A DNA stretch of 5,877 bases from Nitrosarchaeum sp. (GCA_004297665.1 SCUP01000336.1:1-5877), one strand, 5' to 3'; shown: positions 1 to 5,375, counted from the stretch's first letter. Notes: generated by a model from the letters alone, not told the origin. Numbers and translations: made by a program.

Positions 1-13
1 GCTCTTCCGATCT
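1..13. other. Illumina adapter remnant at contig end
   Basis: The first 13 bases, GCTCTTCCGATCT, are identical to the 3' terminal segment shared by the standard Illumina read-1 and read-2 adapters. They sit at the very edge of the sequence, where untrimmed adapter would be expected. Genomic sequence should be taken to begin at about base 14. Any translation through these bases (it would add R-S-E-E to the partial minus-strand protein) is artificial. Confidence 0.93.
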
Positions 14-280
14 AATTTTTTGTTTTATTTTTGAATACCATTTGATGAATTTTATGGCTTCTTTATGTCGTTGTTTGTTTGCAATATTGCGAAATTTTGG
101 AATAGTTAGAAAATCTATGTTAAAACCGTATTTTTCATTATACTCCTCTAACAGATGTTCTGAAATACTATAACAAGAATTCAGAAAATTACTGAGTTTA
201 TATTCAAAAGCTTCATCGTACCCTTTTTTTAATTCTTCCAAATTATATTTTGCTTCATTAATTTTATCTTCGGCCGTCAT
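14..280 (-). CDS. Partial hypothetical protein, possibly HEPN-like (C-terminus missing)
   Basis: This is an open minus-strand frame of 89 codons from ATG at 280 that runs off the contig without a stop. An in-frame TAG lies upstream, and a TATA-like TTTAAGAA sits 21-28 bases before the ATG, which supports this start. The product begins MTAEDKINEAKYNLEELKKG and looks all-helical. Residues 26-48 (FEYKLSNFLNSC, then YSISEHLLEEYN) recall the first helices of HEPN-like proteins of the 'yyLsaFLsAarSV' type. The defining Rx4-6H motif of HEPN nucleases normally lies further on and would be off the contig, so the assignment cannot be settled here. It lies downstream of the TIR gene on the same strand, but a 270-base spacer and its own promoter argue against a shared transcript. 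I do not recognise it with certainty. Confidence 0.7.
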
Positions 281-300
281 GATTTGGATTATGGTCTATA

Positions 301-308
301 TTCTTAAA
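301..308 (-). promoter_or_regulatory. TATA-like box for the partial gene starting at 280
   Basis: On the minus strand this reads TTTAAGAA, about 24 bases upstream of the ATG at 280. That spacing suits archaeal transcription starting at or next to the start codon. No Shine-Dalgarno sequence is visible between it and the ATG. Confidence 0.45.
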
Positions 309-359
309 GAATTTCCAACAAATCAGACTTTTTCAAACTTCCTAGTCCCTGTCACTTTC

Positions 360-433
360 TATTCGTAAAGGAGGGGCATTCTATTTTTATCGACAGAGAA
401 TAAAAAGGGAAAGCCCCCTGTTTATTCGTAAAG
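360..433. repeat. 11-bp direct repeats flanking a hairpin (MITE-like or terminator-like)
   Basis: TATTCGTAAAG occurs exactly at 360-370 and 423-433, with 52 bases between the copies. The interior is a near-complete inverted repeat. GGGGC (373-377) pairs with GCCCC (413-417), TTCT (379-382) with GGGA (408-411, including one G-T wobble), and TTTTTAT (384-390) with ATAAAAA (400-406). Single mismatches lie at 378/412 and 383/407, and the loop is 9 bases. A terminal inverted repeat bounded by a direct duplication is what a tiny non-autonomous mobile element would leave. A structured transcript end or a protein-binding site fits equally well. No coding capacity is present. Confidence 0.6.
373..417. 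other. Strong imperfect stem-loop, 16 pairs in 18 positions
   Basis: The stem has three helical blocks of 5, 4 and 7 pairs separated by single mismatches, capped by the loop CGACAGAGA (391-399). The GC-rich base (GGGGC/GCCCC) stands out in a very AT-rich spacer. It lies downstream of the TIR gene in that gene's direction of transcription and upstream of the partial gene, so it could act as a processing or termination structure for the minus-strand operon, although no long T run directly follows it. Confidence 0.6.
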
Positions 434-461
434 ACATGCTGTGCTAACGATTCGAATCAAA

Positions 462-529
462 ATTAAGAATTATTAATTTGCGCATTAATTTTCTTAATTT
501 ACACATTAATTTTACGCATTAAGAATTAT
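462..529. repeat. AT-rich iterated repeats (three 12-mers within a 12-bp direct repeat pair)
   Basis: Three direct copies of TTTRCRCATTAA occur: TTTGCGCATTAA at 477-488, TTTACACATTAA at 498-509 and TTTACGCATTAA at 511-522. They lie within or across an exact 12-bp direct repeat, ATTAAGAATTAT, at 462-473 and 518-529. The cluster sits just downstream of the TIR gene stop. Clustered short repeats like this can bind a regulator or initiator protein, but no such protein is identified here and the low base complexity weakens the case. Confidence 0.5.
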
Positions 530-550
530 CTCCGAATTAAGTGTCTCAAA

Positions 551-2095
551 TTATTTTAGTTTCTCTTCTAGCAATTTTGTGATTTGCTCAATCAATGTAC
601 CGATAGCTTGTTTTTCATTTCCAAATATATCATCTGTAAAATTCACTCTTAACTGTTTACGTAGATCAGGAAGTATTTTGTAAATCTCATCAAATAATTG
701 TGGTCTTTCAGCATTCCATCTTATTAACCAACTAGGTTCTGTACTTCCTTTTTCTTTAGCATAGTTTAACATCTTTTCATACAATGATGTTCCACTAATA
801 ATAGATTCATCAAAAATTATGAATTTGAAATACTCAATCCAATATCTTGGTTCTTGAGATGATCGTTCGTCCAATATTATATGACCGTCTGGTTTTACCA
901 AGGAAACCTTTGCAAAAGGCTCTCTAATTATTTCTCCCAATGCAGATTGGTTTAATGTAATGCTATGATTTACTGACGATAATACTTCGTTCCAATGTTC
1001 TAGTTGAATTGAAAAATGTTTAAAGATATTTTTAACATCATCTTCAACATTTAACCTGTAACTGGGTGGCAGTTCTTTCCAAGGATTTGATATGATGATG
1101 TTGAATTTGTCAGGATTTGTGTGAATTGCCATCATTTTGTCATATAGTTGTGGATAGATCTTCTCTCGTAGTATCTGTGAAAGGCTGTTTGGTTTTACTC
1201 TTTCACCTTTTTCTAAAATATAATTTATAACGTTTCTACAATGATTGTCAAAATTTTCACGACTAAATTCTTCTGTTTCACGACCATGTGTAAGTACCCC
1301 ATGTTGAACATCTTTTTCAATCATAATCACAATAGGTTTTTTTGTGCCCAAAGCATATCCCAATTCTTGATTTACTGAGGATGATGTTTGAGAAGATTCT
1401 GTTATTATCCCAACAACATAGTCTGATTTGTCGATAGCTTCACGAATTTTATCTCCTATTAGAAGCTCATATTCTTTTTTACTTTCAGCCAGATATCCTT
1501 CTATGTTATTTTTTCTTAATGCAGTACGAAGTTTTAAAGCCAATAATTGATCCTGCTCAATAAATTTATGACTAATGAAAACATTCATCCTCCCATCAAA
1601 CTTGTCAATAGGAATATCTATAGAGTATTCTGTGAGATTTGATTTAGATTTCATGTTCTCAATGTTCTTTAGAAAATTTTTATCATCTTGATCTTTTTCT
1701 TGTTTGTAATCAATTATGAATTTAAACATGTTATTGAACATATTTGTTTCATCATCTGTAATAGTTCCAAATTGTTCACCATTTCGCAAGAACTCTTTTT
1801 CTACATAACTAAAAAATGAGGTACATATTTTTCTTTGACCTAATTCCCAATCTCCCTCAGGATATTCTTCATCCAAATCCAACAAATGATCAAAGGGTTT
1901 CCATTCTTTTGGGAAATTTTTAAAATCAGGCTGTTCTAATATTTTTTCTATTATTACACAAATCTTAAGATAGAACAGGTTAGTGTCAAATCCAGCTCTT
2001 ATCACATATCCACTTCCAAAATGAACATCCAATAATTCTATAAGGAGACGATACCACCTCCTTAATCGAAAAAGTTCTGTATTGTAATCACTCAT
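551..2095 (-). CDS. TIR-domain protein with unassigned N- and C-terminal domains
   Basis: This 514-residue cytoplasmic protein has no signal peptide or membrane segment. Residues 1-165 are a mostly helical domain I do not recognise. Residues 170-292 form a TIR domain: MNVFISH (170-176) is the first strand, the GYLAESKKEYE region (200-210) follows it, SDYVVGIIT (224-232) is a core strand, and SSSVNQELGYALG (238-250) carries the likely catalytic Glu244. IVIMIEKD (255-262) is a later strand. Residues 300-514 are a further mixed region without a recognised family. Prokaryotic TIR domains with this glutamate commonly hydrolyse NAD+ or build cyclic ADP-ribose-type signals, often in antiviral defence; that role here is inference. 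The ATG lies 9 bases after the stop of the CAP-domain gene. AAGGA five bases before the ATG is a Shine-Dalgarno-like site unusual for this window, which fits an internal operon gene. Confidence 0.9.
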   Translation of the reverse strand: MSDYNTELFRLRRWYRLLIELLDVHFGSGYVIRAGFDTNLFYLKICVIIEKILEQPDFKNFPKEWKPFDHLLDLDEEYPEGDWELGQRKICTSFFSYVEKEFLRNGEQFGTITDDETNMFNNMFKFIIDYKQEKDQDDKNFLKNIENMKSKSNLTEYSIDIPIDKFDGRMNVFISHKFIEQDQLLALKLRTALRKNNIEGYLAESKKEYELLIGDKIREAIDKSDYVVGIITESSQTSSSVNQELGYALGTKKPIVIMIEKDVQHGVLTHGRETEEFSRENFDNHCRNVINYILEKGERVKPNSLSQILREKIYPQLYDKMMAIHTNPDKFNIIISNPWKELPPSYRLNVEDDVKNIFKHFSIQLEHWNEVLSSVNHSITLNQSALGEIIREPFAKVSLVKPDGHIILDERSSQEPRYWIEYFKFIIFDESIISGTSLYEKMLNYAKEKGSTEPSWLIRWNAERPQLFDEIYKILPDLRKQLRVNFTDDIFGNEKQAIGTLIEQITKLLEEKLK

Positions 2096-2097
2096 TG

Positions 2098-2102
2098 AAT
2101 TC
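2098..2102 (-). promoter_or_regulatory. Shine-Dalgarno-like site for the TIR gene
   Basis: On the minus strand the sequence between the CAP-gene stop and the TIR start reads AGGAATTCA then ATG. The purine block AAGGA overlaps the end of the TGA stop and ends about five bases before the ATG. It is the only convincing ribosome-binding site in the window and supports translation of the TIR gene from a bicistronic message. Confidence 0.55.
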
Positions 2103-2104
2103 CT

Positions 2105-3619
2105 TCATCCTTTGTAAAATATAGAATAGCTAGTAACCAGAAAACTTTCTCCGCCTTCATCTACCCAAACTCCCACCGTATAGACACCAGGTCTTGTAAG
2201 TACAGATGATAAATCAAAATCAATTAAAACAGAACTACCAGTATTCCATCTATCTGCTTCAATTAGGGTGTATTCTGTAGGTTGATCATAGTAAGAATTT
2301 GGAGGTGGAGGTGGTACTACAACTGTAATAGTATCTCCCATCTCATAATACCCATCATTATAATGCTGTAAATACAACTCGTGTGTTGGAAGAGAGTCAT
2401 AAAAGATTCCAATATTTTGAATACTTCCACTTTTTAGTTCACTGTTAATTGTCACATGATTTCCAGTTACACTAATTGGAGTATCTGAAACAAGATAGTT
2501 ATCCTCAAAGTTTTGAACAAACACAAAGGTATAATCATCGTATGCTATTCCAAGACTAACATGTGTATGATATGGTCGTAAGATGTTATCTCGATGACCC
2601 CAATCAGAAGATGCATCATCATACATCATACTATATTCAGATTGTTTTATCGAATTAAAAGGGTCAATTTTTTCACAAATAACATTGTAGTTAGTACATT
2701 CTTCAGGATTGACAAAACCTGAGAATCCTACATTTTGGCTTACATCACCTGTACCACCTAATCTAGAATATGTCATGTATGGTTTTTCTCCATTTGACAT
2801 CCAATGGGATATTTTTCTTTGTTCAAGAACGTCTTCTGCATGAATTTGCGCTGCCGAATTGTAACTTAGTAGAACAGGAGCAAGATTGTTTTTTGTTCTA
2901 TCTTCATTTATTTGTTCCAATGCATATTGGACCAACTCATCAGGAGATTTTTTGGTAACAATCTGCAATGGTTCAGCCACGGGATTTACAATAATTGTGA
3001 TTACATCAATAAATTCACCAATTTTAGGATCATTTACTGTTAATCTAAATACAATTGATTTTGTTTCTCCATCAGGAATCTCTGGAGCCATAAACGTTGG
3101 TTCTGCTGCACTATACGAGGATAATTTTACTGGCTCTCCCTCAAGTTGTTTCCAGAGATACGTTGATGACAGATTATGTTTTTCATTACTTAGCAAAGTT
3201 ACAGGTCTATTTTCTATGACGTACATTGTTGTATGATATTCAGGGGTTACTTTTTGCGGAGTGGTACTAGTTGGTTCTTGTATTGATTCTATTTGTTCAG
3301 TTACAGTTTCTTGTAGTTTATCTGATGTTTCAGTCGCGATATCCTTAGCTGTTTTAGCAGTATCTGAAATATCTTCAGGAATATTTTGAAGTGATTTTTC
3401 TAAATTATATGGATTGAATTCAAAGATTCCATTTACAAATAAAAATCCAAAAACTCCAATTATTGCAACCAATGTTATGCCGATTCCTATCTTTTTTGTC
3501 TGTCTTTTCTTGTAGGGGTCTCTGTATTTTCTATGACGATTGGTGCCTGCATATCTATTATCATATCTTCCATCTTTCCAACCTCGCCAGTCTTCATCAT
3601 CAGAATCCCAACGACCCAT
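2105..3619 (-). CDS. Membrane-anchored CAP (SCP/YkwD-like) domain protein with Ig/PKD-like domain
   Basis: This is a 504-residue protein from the ATG at 3619. Residues 1-43 form a charged, Trp/Arg/Asp-rich cytoplasmic tail ending in KKRQTKK. Residues 44-66 are a single membrane segment, so the rest should face outside. A coil-like linker (71-125) leads to an Ig/PKD-like beta domain (131-213: YLWKQLEGEPVKLSS, then FRLTVND). The CAP domain spans about 226-374, with cavity residues His272 (ISHWMSNG), Glu328 (SEYSMM) and His342 (WGHRDNIL). The usual GENV glutamate is Gln295 (SQNVG). The only two ectodomain cysteines, 308 and 315, probably form a disulfide. Residues 375-504 are beta-rich with a PPPPP hinge. 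The function is unknown; bacterial relatives act in the envelope. The frame extends to a TTG at 3688 and an ATG at 3673, but the hydrophilic MGRWDSDDEDW start fits this protein type better. It is probably co-transcribed with the TIR gene. Confidence 0.9.
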   Translation of the reverse strand: MGRWDSDDEDWRGWKDGRYDNRYAGTNRHRKYRDPYKKRQTKKIGIGITLVAIIGVFGFLFVNGIFEFNPYNLEKSLQNIPEDISDTAKTAKDIATETSDKLQETVTEQIESIQEPTSTTPQKVTPEYHTTMYVIENRPVTLLSNEKHNLSSTYLWKQLEGEPVKLSSYSAAEPTFMAPEIPDGETKSIVFRLTVNDPKIGEFIDVITIIVNPVAEPLQIVTKKSPDELVQYALEQINEDRTKNNLAPVLLSYNSAAQIHAEDVLEQRKISHWMSNGEKPYMTYSRLGGTGDVSQNVGFSGFVNPEECTNYNVICEKIDPFNSIKQSEYSMMYDDASSDWGHRDNILRPYHTHVSLGIAYDDYTFVFVQNFEDNYLVSDTPISVTGNHVTINSELKSGSIQNIGIFYDSLPTHELYLQHYNDGYYEMGDTITVVVPPPPPNSYYDQPTEYTLIEADRWNTGSSVLIDFDLSSVLTRPGVYTVGVWVDEGGESFLVTSYSIFYKG

Positions 3620-3643
3620 TCTAATAACAAGGATCTTGTATTG

Positions 3644-3651
3644 ACTTAAGG
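3644..3651 (-). promoter_or_regulatory. Candidate TATA-like box for the CAP-TIR operon, proximal
   Basis: On the minus strand CCTTAAGT lies about 28 bases before the preferred ATG at 3619, the spacing expected for a near-leaderless archaeal message. It is a weak match to a TATA box, and the TATTTAT at 3694-3700 is a stronger competitor. Confidence 0.35.
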
Positions 3652-3684
3652 ATTTTAGGCACAAATTGAGCATAAATCTAATCG

Positions 3685-3694
3685 TCAATATTGA
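3685..3694. promoter_or_regulatory. Palindrome TCAATATTGA in the CAP-TIR promoter
   Basis: This perfect 10-bp palindrome lies immediately downstream (minus-strand sense) of the TATTTAT box. A dimeric repressor bound here would interfere with initiation. AT-rich 10-mers do occur by chance, so this is a candidate only. Confidence 0.35.
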
Positions 3695-3700
3695 TAAATA
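3694..3700 (-). promoter_or_regulatory. Candidate TATA box for the CAP-TIR operon, distal
   Basis: On the minus strand this reads TATTTAT. Transcription would start near 3672, leaving a leader of about 50 bases before ATG 3619, or none if translation begins at the in-frame ATG at 3671-3673. It directly abuts the palindrome TCAATATTGA at 3685-3694. Confidence 0.5.
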
Positions 3701-3709
3701 CTTGACCTG

Positions 3710-3715
3710 TATATA
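3710..3715 (+). promoter_or_regulatory. TATA box of the winged-helix gene
   Basis: TATATA ends 20 bases before the ATG at 3735, so transcription would start at or just around the start codon. It is the best TATA match in the window, and its last bases overlap the adjoining 18-bp dyad. Confidence 0.6.
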
Positions 3716-3731
3716 CTAGGTTGACCTAGTA
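3714..3731. promoter_or_regulatory. 18-bp dyad operator candidate TACTAGGT-TG-ACCTAGTA
   Basis: This is a perfect inverted repeat with 8-bp arms and a 2-bp centre. It overlaps the end of the TATA box and stops three bases before the ATG of the winged-helix gene. Length and symmetry fit a site for a homodimeric winged-helix regulator, and the position would block TBP/TFB or polymerase. The simplest reading is autorepression by the gene it precedes. Confidence 0.6.
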
Positions 3732-3734
3732 ACA

Positions 3735-4316
3735 ATGACCTATGTTGAGCCCAATTCAGAACTATATGAGCGTGAAAGGATTGTTCTGGACTGTATCAAA
3801 AACAATCCAAACATACACCACAACGCATTGCTCAAAATTATAGTTCCAGAGTATATGGCAAAAACTACATTTGAAAAGACCAGGGACTCACTACTTGAAA
3901 AACAAATCATTTCAGTTCAAAAAAAAGCAAACATGAAATTCTACATTCCAACATTAAACTATGCTGTAAGATTTCAACAACATATTGAAAGAATCACAAA
4001 CACATCTTTTCACAATCTAAAAATCCACATAAAAAAACTTGAAACTGACTATCAACACAAAGATGTAAATGAAAAGATCACAATAGCAAATTCATTACTA
4101 AAAAACATACTGCAAACTGATAATGGATTCACTCTTTTAGATTCAAACAAAAACCCACACAAAACTTTGTACCGTGACGAGCATCTAGAAATTCAACAGC
4201 TAATTCATAGCCTTTTTGCCATAATTCATAATGATAAAGACCATGATACAATCTATCCCACAGTAATGAGTTATCTTAGCACTAGTATGCCAAAAGACTA
4301 TCAGGAATTAGAATAA
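3735..4316 (+). CDS. Winged-helix DNA-binding protein, likely transcriptional regulator
   Basis: This 193-residue protein has a predicted winged helix-turn-helix at about residues 11-75. A first helix (YERERIVLDCIKNN) is followed by a short helix after NIHHNALLKII, a recognition-type helix (MAKTTFEKTRDSLLEKQIIS) and a beta wing (VQKKANMKFYIPT). The layout resembles MarR/ArsR-like and related archaeal regulators, but I cannot name the family. Residues 80-190 are helical and rich in His, Lys and Asp; they could dimerise or sense a ligand, though no metal site is clear. ATG 3735 follows a TATA box at leaderless spacing and a perfect dyad, suggesting autoregulation. The divergent CAP-TIR operon shares the promoter region, so it is a plausible second target. 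No Shine-Dalgarno site is seen. Confidence 0.8.
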   Translation: MTYVEPNSELYERERIVLDCIKNNPNIHHNALLKIIVPEYMAKTTFEKTRDSLLEKQIISVQKKANMKFYIPTLNYAVRFQQHIERITNTSFHNLKIHIKKLETDYQHKDVNEKITIANSLLKNILQTDNGFTLLDSNKNPHKTLYRDEHLEIQQLIHSLFAIIHNDKDHDTIYPTVMSYLSTSMPKDYQELE

Positions 4317-4338
4317 TCTCAAATTAATGACTATCTGG

Positions 4339-4346
4339 TTTTTATT
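4339..4346 (+). promoter_or_regulatory. TATA-like box for the small gene at 4372
   Basis: TTTTTATT is centred about 29 bases before the ATG at 4372. This supports that ATG over the upstream in-frame ATG at 4327, which would place the box inside the coding region. Confidence 0.45.
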
Positions 4347-4371
4347 CCGGATTATTTTACTATATTTGAAA

Positions 4372-4611
4372 ATGGGACTGCTATACACTAAATTCTATTT
4401 GGATTTTGAGCCAAATGAGTGGAAGGAAATATCTCACAATCCCGTAATTTTTCAAACCATTGCCGACGATGTATCTTTGGAGATTTATGACACATCGCAG
4501 AATTCATATAAATTAAAATTCAAAAAAGGTGGAAAATTGCAACTCTTCAGAGTAGTTGGAAAATTTCGTCTTACATGGGACGATGATGATCTAATCCAGA
4601 AAATATCTTAA
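4372..4611 (+). CDS. Small hypothetical protein, beta-rich
   Basis: This 79-residue soluble protein begins MGLLYTKFYLDFEPNEWKEI. The sequence alternates hydrophobic and charged residues (FYLDFEP, DVSLEIYDT, SYKLKFKKGGKLQLFRVVGKFRLTW), which suggests a compact beta-sheet fold, and it ends in an acidic DDDD stretch. I do not recognise a family. The frame opens further upstream to an ATG at 4327, but those 15 residues are strongly hydrophobic and lie only 10 bases after the previous stop. The TATA-like box at 4339-4346 favours the 4372 start. If the longer form were real, the protein would have an N-terminal membrane segment. Confidence 0.65.
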   Translation: MGLLYTKFYLDFEPNEWKEISHNPVIFQTIADDVSLEIYDTSQNSYKLKFKKGGKLQLFRVVGKFRLTWDDDDLIQKIS

Positions 4612-4620
4612 TAAAATAAT
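4612..4620 (+). promoter_or_regulatory. TATA-like AT block for the gene at 4646
   Basis: TAAAATAAT directly follows the stop codon of the upstream gene and is centred about 30 bases before the ATG at 4646. AT richness makes chance matches likely, so this is moderate support for the shorter start. Confidence 0.35.
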
Positions 4621-4645
4621 AATGGGATTTACTTTGGATTCTGTA

Positions 4646-4876
4646 ATGTCATTGCAAGATCAAGTTAAACAAATTTTAAATGACTTTGATCATGCCTCTT
4701 CTGATAAAATCATTGAAATTCTAACCCAGATTCAGCCCAATCTAAAAAGCGATATTACGCGAGCTTATCTTCAGGGAAAAATTCAGGCAATTCTAGGCAT
4801 AAATGATGATGCTGAAAAGAAAAAACTATGTAAAAATCTCAAACCGTACCTTGATTGGTATATTCAAGGAATATGA
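4646..4876 (+). CDS. Small helical hypothetical protein
   Basis: This 76-residue protein is predicted all-helical: MSLQDQVKQILNDFDHA, DKIIEILTQIQPNLKSDITRAYLQGKIQAIL, then KKKLCKNLKPYLDWYIQGI. There is no membrane segment or metal motif, and I do not recognise a family. An in-frame ATG at 4622 would add eight residues (MGFTLDSV) and reduce the gap to the upstream gene to 10 bases. No Shine-Dalgarno site supports it, while an AT-rich TATA-like block fits 4646. The TGA stop directly abuts the stop codon of the convergent gene, so the two 3' ends share the palindrome TGATCA. Confidence 0.65.
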   Translation: MSLQDQVKQILNDFDHASSDKIIEILTQIQPNLKSDITRAYLQGKIQAILGINDDAEKKKLCKNLKPYLDWYIQGI

Positions 4877-5299
4877 TCAAACTGAAAATTGTTTAATTTT
4901 ATCTGATGCGTTTTTAATTATTTCCAAGTCATTTTTGACTAGCGGCAAATCCCCTACTAATTTTAAAAAGTATTCATGTCCTGTGTCCTGAGCTTTTTTG
5001 ATATCTGACTCATAACACAAAAGTGCTTTTAGTAAAAATGGCGCATCTTCGCTTAAAGAATCAAACAATTTTACATCTGATAAACCATCTTGAATTTTTT
5101 TTACCATCTCATCGATTTTTGGTATGGTCTTCATTGCTTCTTGTTGTAGTATTGATCCGAACATGGCTGACGAGTCTTTTAATTCCGGACTGTTTCCTAT
5201 GGTTCTTAATCTTTTTTTATAATGGCTTAATGATTTTAAAACTATTTCATATCCACCTTCATCTTTGAGATATATGCCTAGCTCAATTTTGTCTGACAA
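4877..5299 (-). CDS. Helical hypothetical protein, TTG start
   Basis: This 140-residue, probably cytoplasmic protein starts at TTG 5299: an in-frame TAA lies just upstream, and the next in-frame ATG would remove 45 residues. A TTATAA box about 28 bases before the TTG supports it. The first 22 residues look like a short beta/helix segment (IELGIYLKDEGGYEIVLKSL). The rest is helical and partly amphipathic, including MKTIPKIDEMVKKIQDGLSD (56-75), APFLLKALLCYESDIKKAQD (86-105) and LPLVKNDLEIIKNASDKIKQ (118-137). There is no signal peptide, membrane segment or catalytic motif, and I cannot assign a family. It converges with the gene ending at 4876, with no spacer. Confidence 0.75.
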   Translation of the reverse strand: MSDKIELGIYLKDEGGYEIVLKSLSHYKKRLRTIGNSPELKDSSAMFGSILQQEAMKTIPKIDEMVKKIQDGLSDVKLFDSLSEDAPFLLKALLCYESDIKKAQDTGHEYFLKLVGDLPLVKNDLEIIKNASDKIKQFSV

Positions 5300-5324
5300 T
5301 TTTTAAAGTTGGCTTTATGCATTA

Positions 5325-5330
5325 TTATAA
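5325..5330 (-). promoter_or_regulatory. TATA box of the TTG-start gene
   Basis: TTATAA is centred about 28 bases upstream of the TTG at 5299, matching the spacing seen for the other genes here. Because the motif is symmetric it could also serve rightward transcription, but it is about 90 bases from the plus-strand ATG at 5421. Confidence 0.5.
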
Positions 5331-5367
5331 TTTCTGCATTCCTGTTAGTATGATTTCTACTTGTTAC

Positions 5368-5375
5368 TAATATAC
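5368..5375 (+). promoter_or_regulatory. Candidate TATA box for the zinc-ribbon gene
   Basis: TAATATAC lies 46-53 bases before the ATG at 5421, predicting a start near 5397 and a leader of about 25 bases. No better box is seen at leaderless distance. Confidence 0.35.

Noticed and set aside
449..458. GATTCGAATC, a perfect 10-bp palindrome resembling a tRNA T-loop (TTCGAATC)
   Set aside because: No flanking T-stem, anticodon arm or acceptor stem can be built around it, so it is not a tRNA or a clear tRNA fragment. A chance palindrome or a protein site is possible.
360..529. CRISPR array in the repeat-rich spacer
   Set aside because: The repeats are only 11-12 bases, the copies are few and unevenly spaced, and no cas gene is nearby.
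2770..3236. Plus-strand open frames (2770-2958 and 2886-3236) opposite the CAP gene
   Set aside because: They lie wholly antisense to a well-supported long gene, have no promoter or domain signal, and read as frame shadows.
3620..3688. N-terminal extension of the CAP protein from TTG 3688 or ATG 3673
   Set aside because: The extra residues are a mix of hydrophobic and basic residues ahead of an already complete tail and membrane anchor. The typical MGRW start is at 3619. The ATG at 3673 cannot be fully excluded because the TATTTAT box fits it.
4327..4371. Hydrophobic N-terminal extension (MTIWFLFRIILLYLK) of the gene at 4372
   Set aside because: It would place the likely TATA box inside the coding sequence and has no ribosome-binding site. 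The remaining protein looks soluble and complete from 4372.
4803..5268. Plus-strand open frames at 4803-4991 and 5023-5268
   Set aside because: The first overlaps the end of a better-supported gene and runs antisense to the next. The second is antisense within the 140-residue gene. Both have low-complexity hydrophobic translations and no upstream box.
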